Source of the DNA: Micromonospora sp. NBC_01699
GTDB lineage: Bacteria; Actinomycetota; Actinomycetes; Mycobacteriales; Micromonosporaceae
NCBI RefSeq assembly: GCF_036250065.1
Contig: NZ_CP109199.1
Location: 5,518,001 to 5,582,000 of the forward strand
Length of the DNA: 64,000 nucleotides
Direction: 5' to 3'
In this document: in pieces, positions 27,279-35,580 of the stretch
Layout of the letters: every line of letters begins with the position of its first letter
How positions within the stretch are numbered: position 1 is the first letter of the stretch
Program-made: the position numbers and the translations under genes
The notes under the pieces: model-generated
Seen by the model: the letters and a program-made list of their open reading frames with translations, nothing else
Told to the model about the DNA's origin: nothing
The model's database searches: none

Positions 27279-27683
27279 ATGTTCTGGCGAAGGACCTGGG
27301 GCCGCTTGGTCCTGTTTGCCCTGCCTCTCGGGGTGACGGCTGTGGTGGCGGCCTGGTCTCAGAAAGCAGAGGGCAAGCCATTGTTGGTGGTGGTATTGGC
27401 GGTAGTGGATGCCCTGCTCGGGATGTTTGTTCCGTCGTTGGGTCGGGTGTTGTGGCGTCGTGTCGAGGGCGGTGACGACATCGACTTGAACGACGTGGCG
27501 TCCAAGCTGGCTGTTGACGTGCTGGGCCGGGTGCGGAGTAGTCCCATGCGGCGGCGGTTGTATCGGCCTGCTCCGCTGCGGGTGCGGTTTCGGGCGGCGG
27601 TGGACGTCAGTGCCAGCCGGTCGGCGGTGTTCGGGGTGGCGGATCCGAATGGTCCGGGCTGGGAGGAAGTGGCGGCGTGGTAG
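27279..27683 (+). pseudogene. 5' fragment of a membrane NACHT-like NTPase
   Basis: The 134-residue frame has two transmembrane helices (about 8-26 and 34-58) and then LAVDVLGRV and YRPAPLRVRF, the juxtamembrane pattern that precedes the NTPase in actinomycete NACHT proteins. It ends at TAG before any P-loop. A 32-codon frame at 27686-27784 (VGSTSNPAMYAQEWLQ) follows and may be another relic. I read the whole as the stump of a larger gene cut by rearrangement beside an IS630 fragment; a genuine small membrane protein is possible. Confidence 0.5.
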
Positions 27684-27794
27684 AGATGCTGCTCCACCCA
27701 TTGAAGGACGGGTGTGTGCTCGTCGGCAGCACCAGCAATCCGGCCATGTACGCGCAGGAGTGGCTACAGAAGTTGAAAGGCTGAGGTCTTCACG

Positions 27795-28112
27795 GCCAGC
27801 CGGTTCGGGTTCGAGGGTCATGCCGGTCTGGGCGAGGAAGCCGGCGATGAGGTCGGGTTGGTGTTGGATCTGTCGTAGCCGCTGTTTCACGACCTGGGCG
27901 AGGTGGTCGACGCCTCGGACGGTCAGGTTTCCCAGACCTCGTTTCATGTGCGCCCAGGCGCCTTCGGTGGGGTTGAGGTCCGGGGCGTACGCGGGTAGCC
28001 GGATCACGGTCAGCCAGTCCCGGGCCGCGATCAACGCCCGCATCGTCACACTGACGTGGGTGTTCAGGATGTCCCACACAAGAACGATCGGCGTCCCGAG
28101 GCGTGGGGTGTC
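27795..28112 (-). pseudogene. IS630-family transposase, 3' fragment
   Basis: About 105 codons carry the second Asp (IVLVWDILNTH) and the Glu (DLNPTEGAWAHMKRGLGN) of the DDE triad, followed by the usual tail VKQRLRQIQHQPDLI and FLAQTGMTLEP. The first Asp and the helix-turn-helix are missing. The right end of the similarity near 28112 abuts the 3' side of the CoA-lyase gene. No terminal repeats were found. Confidence 0.8.
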
Positions 28113-28150
28113 TCGCTAACGGTGTTTTCGGCGATCTTGGATAGTAGGTC

Positions 28151-28972
28151 TCAGCGACCCGTCAGTTCGCGGGCTTGGCGCACGGTCGCCGCATCCACCA
28201 TGGTTCCGTCGGCGTCGCGGAACGCGCCGTTGCCGTTGGCCTGCTGCTGTTCGAAGCGGTCGAGCAGCGCGTGGGCGTCGGCGAGCCGGGCCGGGTCGGC
28301 GCCGAAGATCTCGTTGGCGACGGCGACCTGGGTCGGGTGTACGCAGGCGCGGCCGCGGAACCCGAGATCGCGCAGGTGCCGGCTGGATGTCGCGAAGCCG
28401 TCCGGGTCGGTGATCCGGGCAGAGACAGGGGCGACGCAGGTCAGGCCGTGCGCGGCGGCATGCGCGATGGTGAGTCCGCGGGCCCAGTCGAGCAGGTGGT
28501 CGCCGGTGTCGGGTGGCATGCCGAGGTCGGCCCGCAGGTCCACCTCGCCGAGTTGCAGGCGCCGCACGACCGGGTGGGCCGCCAGTCCCCCGATCGCGAC
28601 GAGGCCGGCGGCGCTCTCGACCAGCAGGCCGAGGGCGGCACCGGCCTCGGCCACGATGGCGGCGATCGCGTCGAGGTCGTCGCCGGGGGTGGCTTTGGGC
28701 AGCCAGATCCCGTCGACGTTGCCGGAGGCGAGGACGGTGGCCGCATCCCGCTGGCCGCGGGCTCCTTCGTTGACTCGTACCCATAGCTCGCAGCCGGAGC
28801 CCGAGGGACGGGCGGCGGCAAAGTCTGCCGCGGCCGACCGGGCGGCGTCTTTGTTGGCCGGAGCGACGGCGTCTTCGAGGTCGAGGATCAACGCGTCGGT
28901 CGCTGATCGCGCCGCGCTGCGCAGGAATCGCGGCTGGTCGGCGGGGACGTAGAGGTGAGAACGAGGGGTCAC
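28151..28972 (-). CDS. CitE-like CoA ester lyase (HpcH/HpaI family)
   Basis: This 273-residue protein starts at GTG 28972 (VTPRSHLYVPADQPRFL). Motifs of the citrate-lyase beta-like TIM-barrel family are present: LILDLEDAVAP, LWVRVNEG, LLVESAAGLVAIGGLA, LGEVDLRADLGM and GRACVHPTQVAVANEIF. The family cleaves CoA esters such as malyl-, citramalyl- or beta-methylmalyl-CoA into acyl-CoA and a keto acid with Mg2+ held by the Glu/Asp pair. It is divergent from the metallo-hydrolase/CoA-transferase operon. With the CaiB-type transferase at 30031 it suggests activation of an acid to its CoA ester followed by aldol cleavage. Confidence 0.85.
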   Translation of the reverse strand: MTPRSHLYVPADQPRFLRSAARSATDALILDLEDAVAPANKDAARSAAADFAAARPSGSGCELWVRVNEGARGQRDAATVLASGNVDGIWLPKATPGDDLDAIAAIVAEAGAALGLLVESAAGLVAIGGLAAHPVVRRLQLGEVDLRADLGMPPDTGDHLLDWARGLTIAHAAAHGLTCVAPVSARITDPDGFATSSRHLRDLGFRGRACVHPTQVAVANEIFGADPARLADAHALLDRFEQQQANGNGAFRDADGTMVDAATVRQARELTGR

Positions 28973-28993
28973 GGAAACATCATCACACACAAA

Positions 28994-29009
28994 AAACAGG
29001 ATGATGCAT
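28994..29009 (+). promoter_or_regulatory. Candidate GntR operator, copy 1
   Basis: AAACAGGATGATGCAT lies between the divergent CoA-lyase and metallo-hydrolase genes. A sequence identical at 14 of 16 bases occurs in inverse orientation at 32820-32835 in the other divergent promoter of the cluster. ATGCAT is a palindromic core. The 3' end would cover the -35 of the rightward promoter, whose likely -10 (TAACTT, 29027-29032) is six bases before the ATG, implying a leaderless mRNA. Confidence 0.5.
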
Positions 29010-29038
29010 TGTGACGGTTGGTCATGTAACTTGTCCTC

Positions 29039-30034
29039 ATGTTTGAAGCTGACAGCGTCACGATCACGGTGCTCGTCGAGAATCAGGTCGACATGCTCCT
29101 GCCGGACCAGGCGAGCCCGGCTGGTGCGGACGACCATTGCGTCAGCCGCTACGGCCTGATCGAGCACTTCGACCCCAAGCGGGTGCCGCCGCAGGCAGAG
29201 AACGGCATCAGTTTCCTGGTCGAGGCCACGCGCGGCCGGCACACCACCCGGGTGCTCTTCGACGTCGGCCTCACCGGCACGGTCCTGGCGCACAACATGA
29301 AGGTGCTCGGTGTCGACCCCACCAGCGTCGACCACGTCGTCATCAGCCACGGACACCCCGACCACTTCGGCGGCATCCACACGTTCCTCTCCCTGGCGGA
29401 GCGGCGCATCCCGGTCGCCACCCACGAGGACGCGGAACTGCCGAGGTACGCGGTGATGGGTGACGGGCGCACCTCACCGGTCTACAACGCTGCGTTCGGC
29501 TTCGGCGAGGTCGAGAAGTCCGGCGGCGTGCCGGTGCTGACGAAGGATCCGCTCGACCTCGGCTGGGGACTGCACACCACCGGTGAGATCCCCCGCACGG
29601 TCGGCTTCGAGGCCGGTGCCGCGCCGGCATTCAAGCCCGGGGATCCCGGGCTCTACCAGGTCTCCGCGCTGGGGAAGCTGCGCCGGGACGAGGTGATGGA
29701 CGAGATGGGCCTCGTCATCGACGTACGCGGCGCCGGGCTGGTGGTTCTGACTGGCTGCGCACACGCCGGCGTCATCAACACGGTCGCGCAGGCCCGTGCG
29801 GTCTGTGGCGACAAACCGGTCCGGGCCGTGATGGGCGGGTTCCATCTGGGCTTCCCGACCACACCCACCGAGAACGTGGCGCTGACCGCGCAGGCGTTAC
29901 GCGAGTTGGAGGTCGCCACCGTGATGCCGATGCACTGCAGCGGCCTGCGCACCCACGCGACGCTGTCCACCGAGCTGTCCGGCAACTACGTGCAGCCGGC
30001 GGTCGGCACCGTGCTCCAGTTCGGTGCCCGATGA
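29039..30034 (+). CDS. Metallo-beta-lactamase-fold hydrolase
   Basis: This 331-residue protein has the metal-binding motif SHGHPDH near residues 102-108 and further ligand segments GCAHAGV near 240, GGFHLG near 265 and MPMHCSG near 301. The layout matches the subgroup annotated after 7,8-dihydropterin-6-methyl-4-(ribofuranosyl)aminobenzene-5'-phosphate synthase, whose members often have other, unknown substrates. No signal peptide is visible, so it acts in the cytosol. No ribosome site precedes the ATG and a -10-like TAACTT ends six bases before it, so the mRNA is probably leaderless. Its TGA overlaps the ATG of the CoA-transferase. Confidence 0.85.
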   Translation: MFEADSVTITVLVENQVDMLLPDQASPAGADDHCVSRYGLIEHFDPKRVPPQAENGISFLVEATRGRHTTRVLFDVGLTGTVLAHNMKVLGVDPTSVDHVVISHGHPDHFGGIHTFLSLAERRIPVATHEDAELPRYAVMGDGRTSPVYNAAFGFGEVEKSGGVPVLTKDPLDLGWGLHTTGEIPRTVGFEAGAAPAFKPGDPGLYQVSALGKLRRDEVMDEMGLVIDVRGAGLVVLTGCAHAGVINTVAQARAVCGDKPVRAVMGGFHLGFPTTPTENVALTAQALRELEVATVMPMHCSGLRTHATLSTELSGNYVQPAVGTVLQFGAR

Positions 30035-31230
30035 CCGCGCGCGGCGGTGACCTCACCGGCGTCCGGGTGGTTGCGGTCGAGCAGGCGGTCGCGGCGCCGT
30101 TGTGCTCGCGGCACCTTGGCGACCTCGGCGCCGATGTGATCAAGATCGAACGGCCCGGCGAGGGAGACTTCGCCCGCGGCTACGACGAGGCCGTGTATGG
30201 CGAGGCGACCCATTTCGTGTGGCTCAACCGGGGAAAGCGCAGCGTCGTGCTCGATCTCAAGAGCGAATCCGGCCGGCGCACGCTGCGCGCCCTGCTGGCC
30301 CAGGCCGACGTGCTGGTGTGCAACCTCGCGCCGGGTGCGATGGAGCGCATCGTGCCCGACGCCGAGCTCACCGTACTCAACCCGCGGCTGATCCGCTGCT
30401 ACCTCTCGGGCTACGGCGACACCGGCCCCTACGCCGGCCGCAAGGCCTACGATGCGCTGGTGCAGGGGGAGGCCGGCACGATCACCGCCACCGGCACCCC
30501 GGAAGCACCGGCCAAACCCGGTGTCTCGCTGGCCGACCTCGCCGGCGGGACCTACGCGCTGGCCGCGATCCTCGCCGCGCTGTACGCCCGTGAGCACACC
30601 GGCGTCGGCAAGCGGCTGGACATCGCGCTGTTCGACGTGCTCCTGGAGTGGATGAGTCCGCTGTTGCTCGCCGAGCTTCACAGCGGATCCGCGCCGCCAC
30701 CGGCCGGCCTACGGCACGCCAGCATCGCCCCCTACGGCCCGTACCGCACCGCAGATGCCCAGGATGTGCTGATCGCCGTACAGAACGAGGGCCAGTGGCA
30801 ACGGCTGTGCCTCGTCGTCCTCGACGATCCGACGTTGCTCGACGAGCCCGCGTTCGCCTCCAACACCGCGCGGGTCCGCCATCGCGAGCTGACCGAACGC
30901 ACCGTGCAGGAACGGCTCGGCTTGCTGTCCGCCGAGGACGTCATCACCCGGCTGACGAAGGCCGACGTGCCCTACGCACGGCTCAACCAGATCGGTGAGG
31001 TGCTGACGCATCCGCAGGCGCAGGCGACCGGTCGCTGGTCGGAGGCCACACTGCCCTCCGGCCGGGCGGTGCGGGTGGTGACCTCACCGTTGCACCGCAC
31101 GCCGGAGCCGCCAGGCGGCCGGCGAGTGCCGGCGCTGGGGGAACACACCGGCGAAGTGCTGGACGAACTGGCGGAGCCGGTGTCGCCGGCTCAGTCGTTG
31201 TCGACGTCGAACGGGTCGGCGATCCGCTGA
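30031..31230 (+). CDS. CaiB/BaiF family CoA-transferase
   Basis: This 399-residue class III CoA-transferase opens with LTGVRVVAVEQAVAAPLCSR and has DLGADVIKIERPGEGDFAR, FVWLNRGKRSVVLDLKS, YLSGYGDTGPYAGRKAYD, with the nucleophilic Asp expected in the stretch before LVQGEAG, and PGVSLADLAGGTYAL. Such enzymes move CoA between short acyl-CoA donors and organic acids. Its ATG overlaps the preceding TGA (ATGA). It ends in a 40-base tail-to-tail overlap with the GntR gene. Together with the CitE-like lyase it resembles itaconate- or citramalate-type degradation, but no hydratase is present. Confidence 0.9.
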   Translation: MTARGGDLTGVRVVAVEQAVAAPLCSRHLGDLGADVIKIERPGEGDFARGYDEAVYGEATHFVWLNRGKRSVVLDLKSESGRRTLRALLAQADVLVCNLAPGAMERIVPDAELTVLNPRLIRCYLSGYGDTGPYAGRKAYDALVQGEAGTITATGTPEAPAKPGVSLADLAGGTYALAAILAALYAREHTGVGKRLDIALFDVLLEWMSPLLLAELHSGSAPPPAGLRHASIAPYGPYRTADAQDVLIAVQNEGQWQRLCLVVLDDPTLLDEPAFASNTARVRHRELTERTVQERLGLLSAEDVITRLTKADVPYARLNQIGEVLTHPQAQATGRWSEATLPSGRAVRVVTSPLHRTPEPPGGRRVPALGEHTGEVLDELAEPVSPAQSLSTSNGSAIR

Positions 31231-31934
31231 CCCGTCAGGTGCCGGCCCAGTGCGAGGAAGCTGCGGGCGAGGTGCCACTCGGTCGCCTTGGCCAGCGCGG
31301 CGCCGTCACCGAGGCGCGCCGCGGCAAGCATCGATCGGTGCTCGTTGGAGGTCTCCTCCGCGCGGTCGTCGAGCACCTGTAGTACATCCCAGGGAAACTT
31401 CTGCCAGAGCTGCTCGATTTCGTTGGTGAGACCCTCGTTGCCGCAGTTGGCGTAGAACAGGAAGTGGAACCGGTAGTTGGTCGCGTTGAGCCGGGCCCGG
31501 TCGCCTTCGGCCGCGGCCTGCTCCATCTCCTCGACGAGTCGCTCGGCCAGGTCGATGTCGCGCGGGGAGAGCCGCCGGGCGGCCCGCTGCATCGCGTAGG
31601 GTTCCAGCAGCCTGCGCATCAGATAGACCGTCTTGACCTGCTCGAAGTCGGCGTCGGCGACCCGCACACCCTTGTGTGGCTCGCCGACCAGCACACCCTC
31701 GGCCTCCAGCAGCCGCAGCGCCTCACGGACCGGGGTGATGCTGGTGTCGAACATCGCGGCCAGCACATCCTGTTGGATGCGACTGCCGCGGGGCAGCTCG
31801 CCCTCGCTGATCATCCGGCGCAGTTCTGCCGCGATGCGGTCGCGCTTCGTCGGCGCCTTGCCCTGCCGGGACGGCGTGGCCTGGCTCGGTGCGGTGGCCT
31901 GGCTTGGCGCGGCGGTGCGTCGTGCCGGCGTCAT
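31191..31934 (-). CDS. GntR-family regulator (FadR/FCD subfamily)
   Basis: This 247-residue protein has an N-terminal Ala/Gln/Thr-rich tail with a repeated ATPSQAT-like element (about 8-22), then the GntR winged helix (IAAELRRMISEGELPRGSRI, SITPVREALRLLEAEGVL) and an FCD helical sensor domain (YLMRRLLEPYAMQRAARRL, NYRFHFLFYANCGNEGL). FCD regulators respond to small carboxylates or acyl derivatives. It lies in the middle of the catabolic cluster and overlaps the CoA-transferase 3' end by 40 bases on the opposite strand. The shared motif at 28994 and 32820 is its most likely operator; this is inference. Confidence 0.88.
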   Translation of the reverse strand: MTPARRTAAPSQATAPSQATPSRQGKAPTKRDRIAAELRRMISEGELPRGSRIQQDVLAAMFDTSITPVREALRLLEAEGVLVGEPHKGVRVADADFEQVKTVYLMRRLLEPYAMQRAARRLSPRDIDLAERLVEEMEQAAAEGDRARLNATNYRFHFLFYANCGNEGLTNEIEQLWQKFPWDVLQVLDDRAEETSNEHRSMLAAARLGDGAALAKATEWHLARSFLALGRHLTGQRIADPFDVDND

Positions 31935-31995
31935 GGGCGGTCCTCGATCGGTCAGCGCTCGACAGAGCGTCGGTCGGCAGTGCCAGGTTTTGGTA

Positions 31996-32796
31996 TCACG
32001 CGGTGGGATAGGTCAGTCTCGCATCGATCGTGGATCCGTTGGCAACCGAGGCATGGAAAGCGACGATCGCCGCTGCGAAGGCCCGCGGCTCATCGAGGTA
32101 GGCCACGTGACCGGCATCCGGTACGGCGCGGGCCGTACCGCCGAGCGCGGCGGCCAGCCGCGTGGCCGCCGCTTCGCTCACCCGGTCGTCGTCGGCGCCA
32201 CGGAGCACGAGCGTGGGGAGACGGTGGCCGCTGTCGCCCGGCGGGTCGGCGCGATCCCAGTCCAGGGTCGTGGCGAGCGTGGCGACGAGGGTCTCGGCGC
32301 TCGTCGCGGCCATCGCCTCGCAGAGCAGGCGGCGACGGTCGGCGGCGGCGGTGCGCAGCGTCTGCGCGACGTATCCGGCCGCGAACGTCGCTGCGCCGAT
32401 CGCGGCCAGCCGGGTCCGGGTGTGTCGCAGCCGTTCCTCCGCCTCGGCGCCGGTGACCGGCGGGAAGCCAGCGAGCGTCAGGGAGCGCACGCGGGCCGGG
32501 TGGGTCCCGGCGACGCTCCTGGTGTAGGCGAGCGCGATCGCCGCGCCGAGGCCGGCACCGACGAGGTCGACGCCGGCCGCCGTGGATCCCGTTGCGGTAC
32601 CGCTGATCGCGGCGTCAACGGCGGCGGTCGCGGCGTCGAGCGTGAACGACTCGGCTCGACGGCTCCCATGGCCGGGAAGGTCCGGTACGACCAGCCGCCG
32701 GCCCGGCCCCATATCGAGGAAGGGCAGCACCGGGCCCCAGGTGCGCGCGTCGCCGCCCCAGGTGTGCAGCAGGACGATCGAGGTCGGTTCCGACAT
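31996..32796 (-). CDS. Alpha/beta-hydrolase-fold protein lacking the nucleophilic Ser
   Basis: I start at ATG 32796 (GTG 32805 is possible), giving 266 residues. The fold is clear: SIVLLHTWGGDARTWGPVL with an oxyanion-type loop, RLVVPDLPGHG, acid-loop LVLRGADDDRV and DAGHVAYLDEP with the catalytic His. The nucleophile elbow reads GAGLG (centre residue 82) where GxSxG is expected, so Ser is replaced by Gly. Either it is not a hydrolase, like alpha/beta-fold lyases that do not use the Ser, or it is inactive. It is divergent from the ABC importer and shares its candidate operator. Confidence 0.82.
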   Translation of the reverse strand: MSEPTSIVLLHTWGGDARTWGPVLPFLDMGPGRRLVVPDLPGHGSRRAESFTLDAATAAVDAAISGTATGSTAAGVDLVGAGLGAAIALAYTRSVAGTHPARVRSLTLAGFPPVTGAEAEERLRHTRTRLAAIGAATFAAGYVAQTLRTAAADRRRLLCEAMAATSAETLVATLATTLDWDRADPPGDSGHRLPTLVLRGADDDRVSEAAATRLAAALGGTARAVPDAGHVAYLDEPRAFAAAIVAFHASVANGSTIDARLTYPTA

Positions 32797-32819
32797 CAGA
32801 GGCACCCCATACTCGGATC

Positions 32820-32835
32820 ATGCATTTTCCTGTTT
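32820..32835 (-). promoter_or_regulatory. Candidate GntR operator, copy 2
   Basis: On the minus strand this reads AAACAGGAAAATGCAT, 14 of 16 identical to 28994-29009. It lies 24 bases upstream of the hydrolase ATG and 50 bases upstream of the ABC ATPase ATG, so it could control both. Confidence 0.5.
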
Positions 32836-32884
32836 CTCAAACATGCCTATTGCGTGTCGGGCATCGTATCGCCAGAATCCCCGT

Positions 32885-33667
32885 ATGACCATGACGAAGT
32901 TGGCCCGAGCCGGAGCCGCTGTGGAGCTCGACGGGCTGACGATGCGGTTCGGTGAGCGCACGGTGTCCCGCGACATCCACCTCACGCTCGACCCGGGAAA
33001 GGTGCTCTCCATCGTCGGCCCGTCCGGCTGTGGCAAGACCACCCTGCTGCGGGCGGTCGCCGGCCTGATCCGGCCGGCCGAAGGCACGGTGCGCATCGAC
33101 GGTCAGGCGATCACCCGCACGACCGAAGGTGTCGCCATGGTGTTCCAGCATTTCGGCCTCTTCCCGTGGAAGACGGTGGAGGCCAACGTCGCCTACGCGC
33201 TGCGGGTCGGCGGCGTGCCGAAGAAGGCCGCTCTGGAACGGGCCCGGGAGCTCATCGCGCTCGTGGGGCTCGTCGGCTTCGAGAAGTCTTACCCCCATCA
33301 GCTCTCTGGTGGCATGCAGCAACGCACGGGCCTTGCCCGGGCACTCGCCGTGCGGCCCCGCCTGCTGCTGATGGACGAGCCGTTCGGGGCACTCGATGCC
33401 CAGACCCGCGAGGTGCTGCAGTTCGAGATGCTGCGCATCTGGCAGGACCATCCGGTGACGATGCTGTTCGTCACCCACTCGATCGACGAGGCCGTGCTCT
33501 TCGGTGACCAGATCGCCGTGCTCAACGGCCGCCCCAGCGGGATCGCCGAGCTGATCGACGTCTCGCTCCCCCAGCCTCGCGACCGGTCCGTCCTGGCCAC
33601 GGCAGAGTTCCTGGCCATCCGCGAGCGGGTCTGGAACCTGATCATGAACGCCGGGCAGCGGGACTAG
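32885..33667 (+). CDS. ABC transporter ATP-binding protein, SsuB/TauB type
   Basis: The 260-residue protein has Walker A GPSGCGKTT, Q-loop VFQHFGLFPW, signature LSGGMQQR, Walker B LLLMDEPFGALD and switch His in VTHSIDEAV. It matches the nitrate/sulfonate/taurine-type importer ATPases. ATGs at 32885 and 32891 both lack a clear ribosome site, so the message may be leaderless. It is the first gene of the transporter operon, which continues with a lipoprotein and two permeases. Confidence 0.92.
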   Translation: MTMTKLARAGAAVELDGLTMRFGERTVSRDIHLTLDPGKVLSIVGPSGCGKTTLLRAVAGLIRPAEGTVRIDGQAITRTTEGVAMVFQHFGLFPWKTVEANVAYALRVGGVPKKAALERARELIALVGLVGFEKSYPHQLSGGMQQRTGLARALAVRPRLLLMDEPFGALDAQTREVLQFEMLRIWQDHPVTMLFVTHSIDEAVLFGDQIAVLNGRPSGIAELIDVSLPQPRDRSVLATAEFLAIRERVWNLIMNAGQRD

Positions 33668-33760
33668 CACCCCGGTGCCGGTACCCGTCTCCCCATCCCC
33701 CTCCGCGCTCGACACCCCCGCCGACACCCCCGCGCGGACATTCCGAAGGAGCACGCACGC

Positions 33761-34810
33761 ATGAAGCTTTCGCGGCGCCTGGCCACCATGGCCGGGCTCT
33801 CCTCACTCCTCGCGCTCACCACCACCGTCTCCGCGTGTGGCGCAGGCTCAACAGCCGGCTCCGACGGCGGCTCCGCCGCCGGCGGGGTCCAGAAGATGAC
33901 GATCGGCGTGCCCGGCATCCCGCCGATCTACCTCAACACCGTGATCTACGTCGCCAAAGAGCAGGGCTACCTCTCCGACCGCAAGCTCGACGTCACGTTG
34001 CGACCGCTCACCACCGGAGCCGACGTCGGCCGGGCGGTGCAGAGCGGCGAGATCCGGGGCGGCATCATCGGCACCCCCGGCGCGGTGGCGCTGCGGGCCA
34101 CCGGCGGCTCGATCGTCTCGGTGATGGGCTTCCCCAAGCCGACCTACCTGCTCGCGAGCACCGACCCGAGCGTGACGACCTGCGCGTCGGTCAAGGGCAA
34201 GACCGTCGCCGTGGACGCCGTCGGCGCACCCAAGGCACTCGGCCTCGCGTCGATGATCGCGAGCTGCGGGCTCGGGAAGAACGACGTCAGCACCATCAAC
34301 GTCGGCGGCCCGCCGACCGTCGACGCGCTCGTCGCCGGTCAGGTCAAGCTCGCCGTACTGCATCCGGACGAGCTCGCGACGGTGCGTTCCAAGATCGCCG
34401 CCGGCACGCAGGTGCACGAGATCATGACACTGGCCGGCGTCGACCCACTCGCGCATTACACGATGCTGGTCGTCCGCGAGGACAAGCTGAAGGCCGACCG
34501 AGGCGCGTACGTCAGCCTCGTCGCCGCCATCCGTCAGGCGATCGCCTACATGTTCGACCCCGCCAACGCCAAGCGGGTCGCCGACATCGCCGCCAGCATC
34601 ACGAAAGAGCCGGCCGGGGTGACCGAGGCCGCCCTGCCGCAGTTCCTCCAGCTCGGCGTCTGGCCCAAGGACGGCGACGGTCTCGACAAGGCCGCCGTCC
34701 AGCACACCATCGACGGGGCGGTCGCGGCTGGCAACGTGCCCAAGGCCAAGGCGCCGACGTACGACGAGATGGTCGACCCGTCGGTGTTCGCCGACTCGAC
34801 CGGCAAGTGA
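33761..34810 (+). CDS. ABC substrate-binding lipoprotein (NMT1/SsuA-like)
   Basis: This 349-residue protein has a type II signal peptide with lipobox TVSAC near residue 26, then a Gly/Ser linker and an NMT1-type binding domain: KMTIGVPGIPPIYLN, YVAKEQGYLSDRKLDV, LKGKTVAVD-like segment VKGKTVAVDAVGAPKALG. Such proteins bind thiamine-precursor, sulfonate, nitrate or small organic solutes; the ligand here is unknown. AAGGAG lies ten bases before the ATG. Its TGA overlaps the permease ATG by one base. Confidence 0.9.
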   Translation: MKLSRRLATMAGLSSLLALTTTVSACGAGSTAGSDGGSAAGGVQKMTIGVPGIPPIYLNTVIYVAKEQGYLSDRKLDVTLRPLTTGADVGRAVQSGEIRGGIIGTPGAVALRATGGSIVSVMGFPKPTYLLASTDPSVTTCASVKGKTVAVDAVGAPKALGLASMIASCGLGKNDVSTINVGGPPTVDALVAGQVKLAVLHPDELATVRSKIAAGTQVHEIMTLAGVDPLAHYTMLVVREDKLKADRGAYVSLVAAIRQAIAYMFDPANAKRVADIAASITKEPAGVTEAALPQFLQLGVWPKDGDGLDKAAVQHTIDGAVAAGNVPKAKAPTYDEMVDPSVFADSTGK

Positions 34811-35580
34811 TGCGCACGCCCCGGTGGGGCAGGCGCCTCCTCCCGGCCGCCGTCTCGGCCGCGGGCCTGCTGCTCGGGCTCGGCGTATGGCAGATCCTCG
34901 GCCAGCGTGACCCCGTCCTGTTCGCCACGCCGGGCCGGTCGGCGGCGGCACTGCTCGTCCTCACCGAGGACAACTCCCTGCCGAGTGCGCTGCTCTCCTC
35001 CGGCACGCTGCTGGTGATCGGCCTGGCCCTCGCGATCGTCGCGGGGGTCGGGTTCGGTCTCCTGCTCTCCCGGGCCAAGCTGCTCCGGACGAGCACCGAC
35101 TGGCTGATCTTCGCCGCACAGTCGGTACCGATCGTCGCGCTCGCCCCGATCATCCTGTCCGCATTCGGGTTCGGCCTGCCCGCGAAGACCCTGGTGGTCT
35201 TCCTGACCGCGGTCTTCCCGATCGTCGTGAACACCGCCGAAGGAGCACACCGAGTGTCGGCCACCCTGCTTGAGGTAGCGCGGACCTACCGCAGCAACGA
35301 GTGGCACCTGTGGAAGGACCTGTTGTTGCCACACACCGTTCCCTACGCGATGACCGGCGTCCGGCAGGGCATCGCGATGGCCTTCGTCGGCACCCTGGCC
35401 GCCGAGTTCTTCCTCAACGCCAGCGGCGTCGGCGGCCTGCTGCTCGCCGCCAGTACCAATTTCGACAGCGCCGCCGTACTCGGGCTCACCGTGCTCGTCT
35501 CGGTGCTCGCGGTGGGCCTGATGAGCCTCGGCCGCGCGGTCGAGCGCTACTTCGCGCGCTGGCGGGCGGTGGAGGAATGA
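34810..35580 (+). CDS. ABC permease 1, SsuC-like
   Basis: I start at ATG 34810, which shares a base with the previous stop (TGATG). The 256-residue protein has about six transmembrane helices and the EAA-type coupling loop around EVARTYRSNEWHLWKDLLLP. It pairs with the next permease to form a heterodimeric membrane channel, an uncommon arrangement for SsuC-type systems, which usually use a homodimer. The stop overlaps the next ATG. Confidence 0.9.
   Translation: MRTPRWGRRLLPAAVSAAGLLLGLGVWQILGQRDPVLFATPGRSAAALLVLTEDNSLPSALLSSGTLLVIGLALAIVAGVGFGLLLSRAKLLRTSTDWLIFAAQSVPIVALAPIILSAFGFGLPAKTLVVFLTAVFPIVVNTAEGAHRVSATLLEVARTYRSNEWHLWKDLLLPHTVPYAMTGVRQGIAMAFVGTLAAEFFLNASGVGGLLLAASTNFDSAAVLGLTVLVSVLAVGLMSLGRAVERYFARWRAVEE

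Noticed and set aside
27686-27784. 32-codon frame with VGSTSNPAMYAQEWLQ as a small gene.
   Set aside because: No ribosome site or known family; it lies between a NACHT stump and an IS fragment and is more likely debris.
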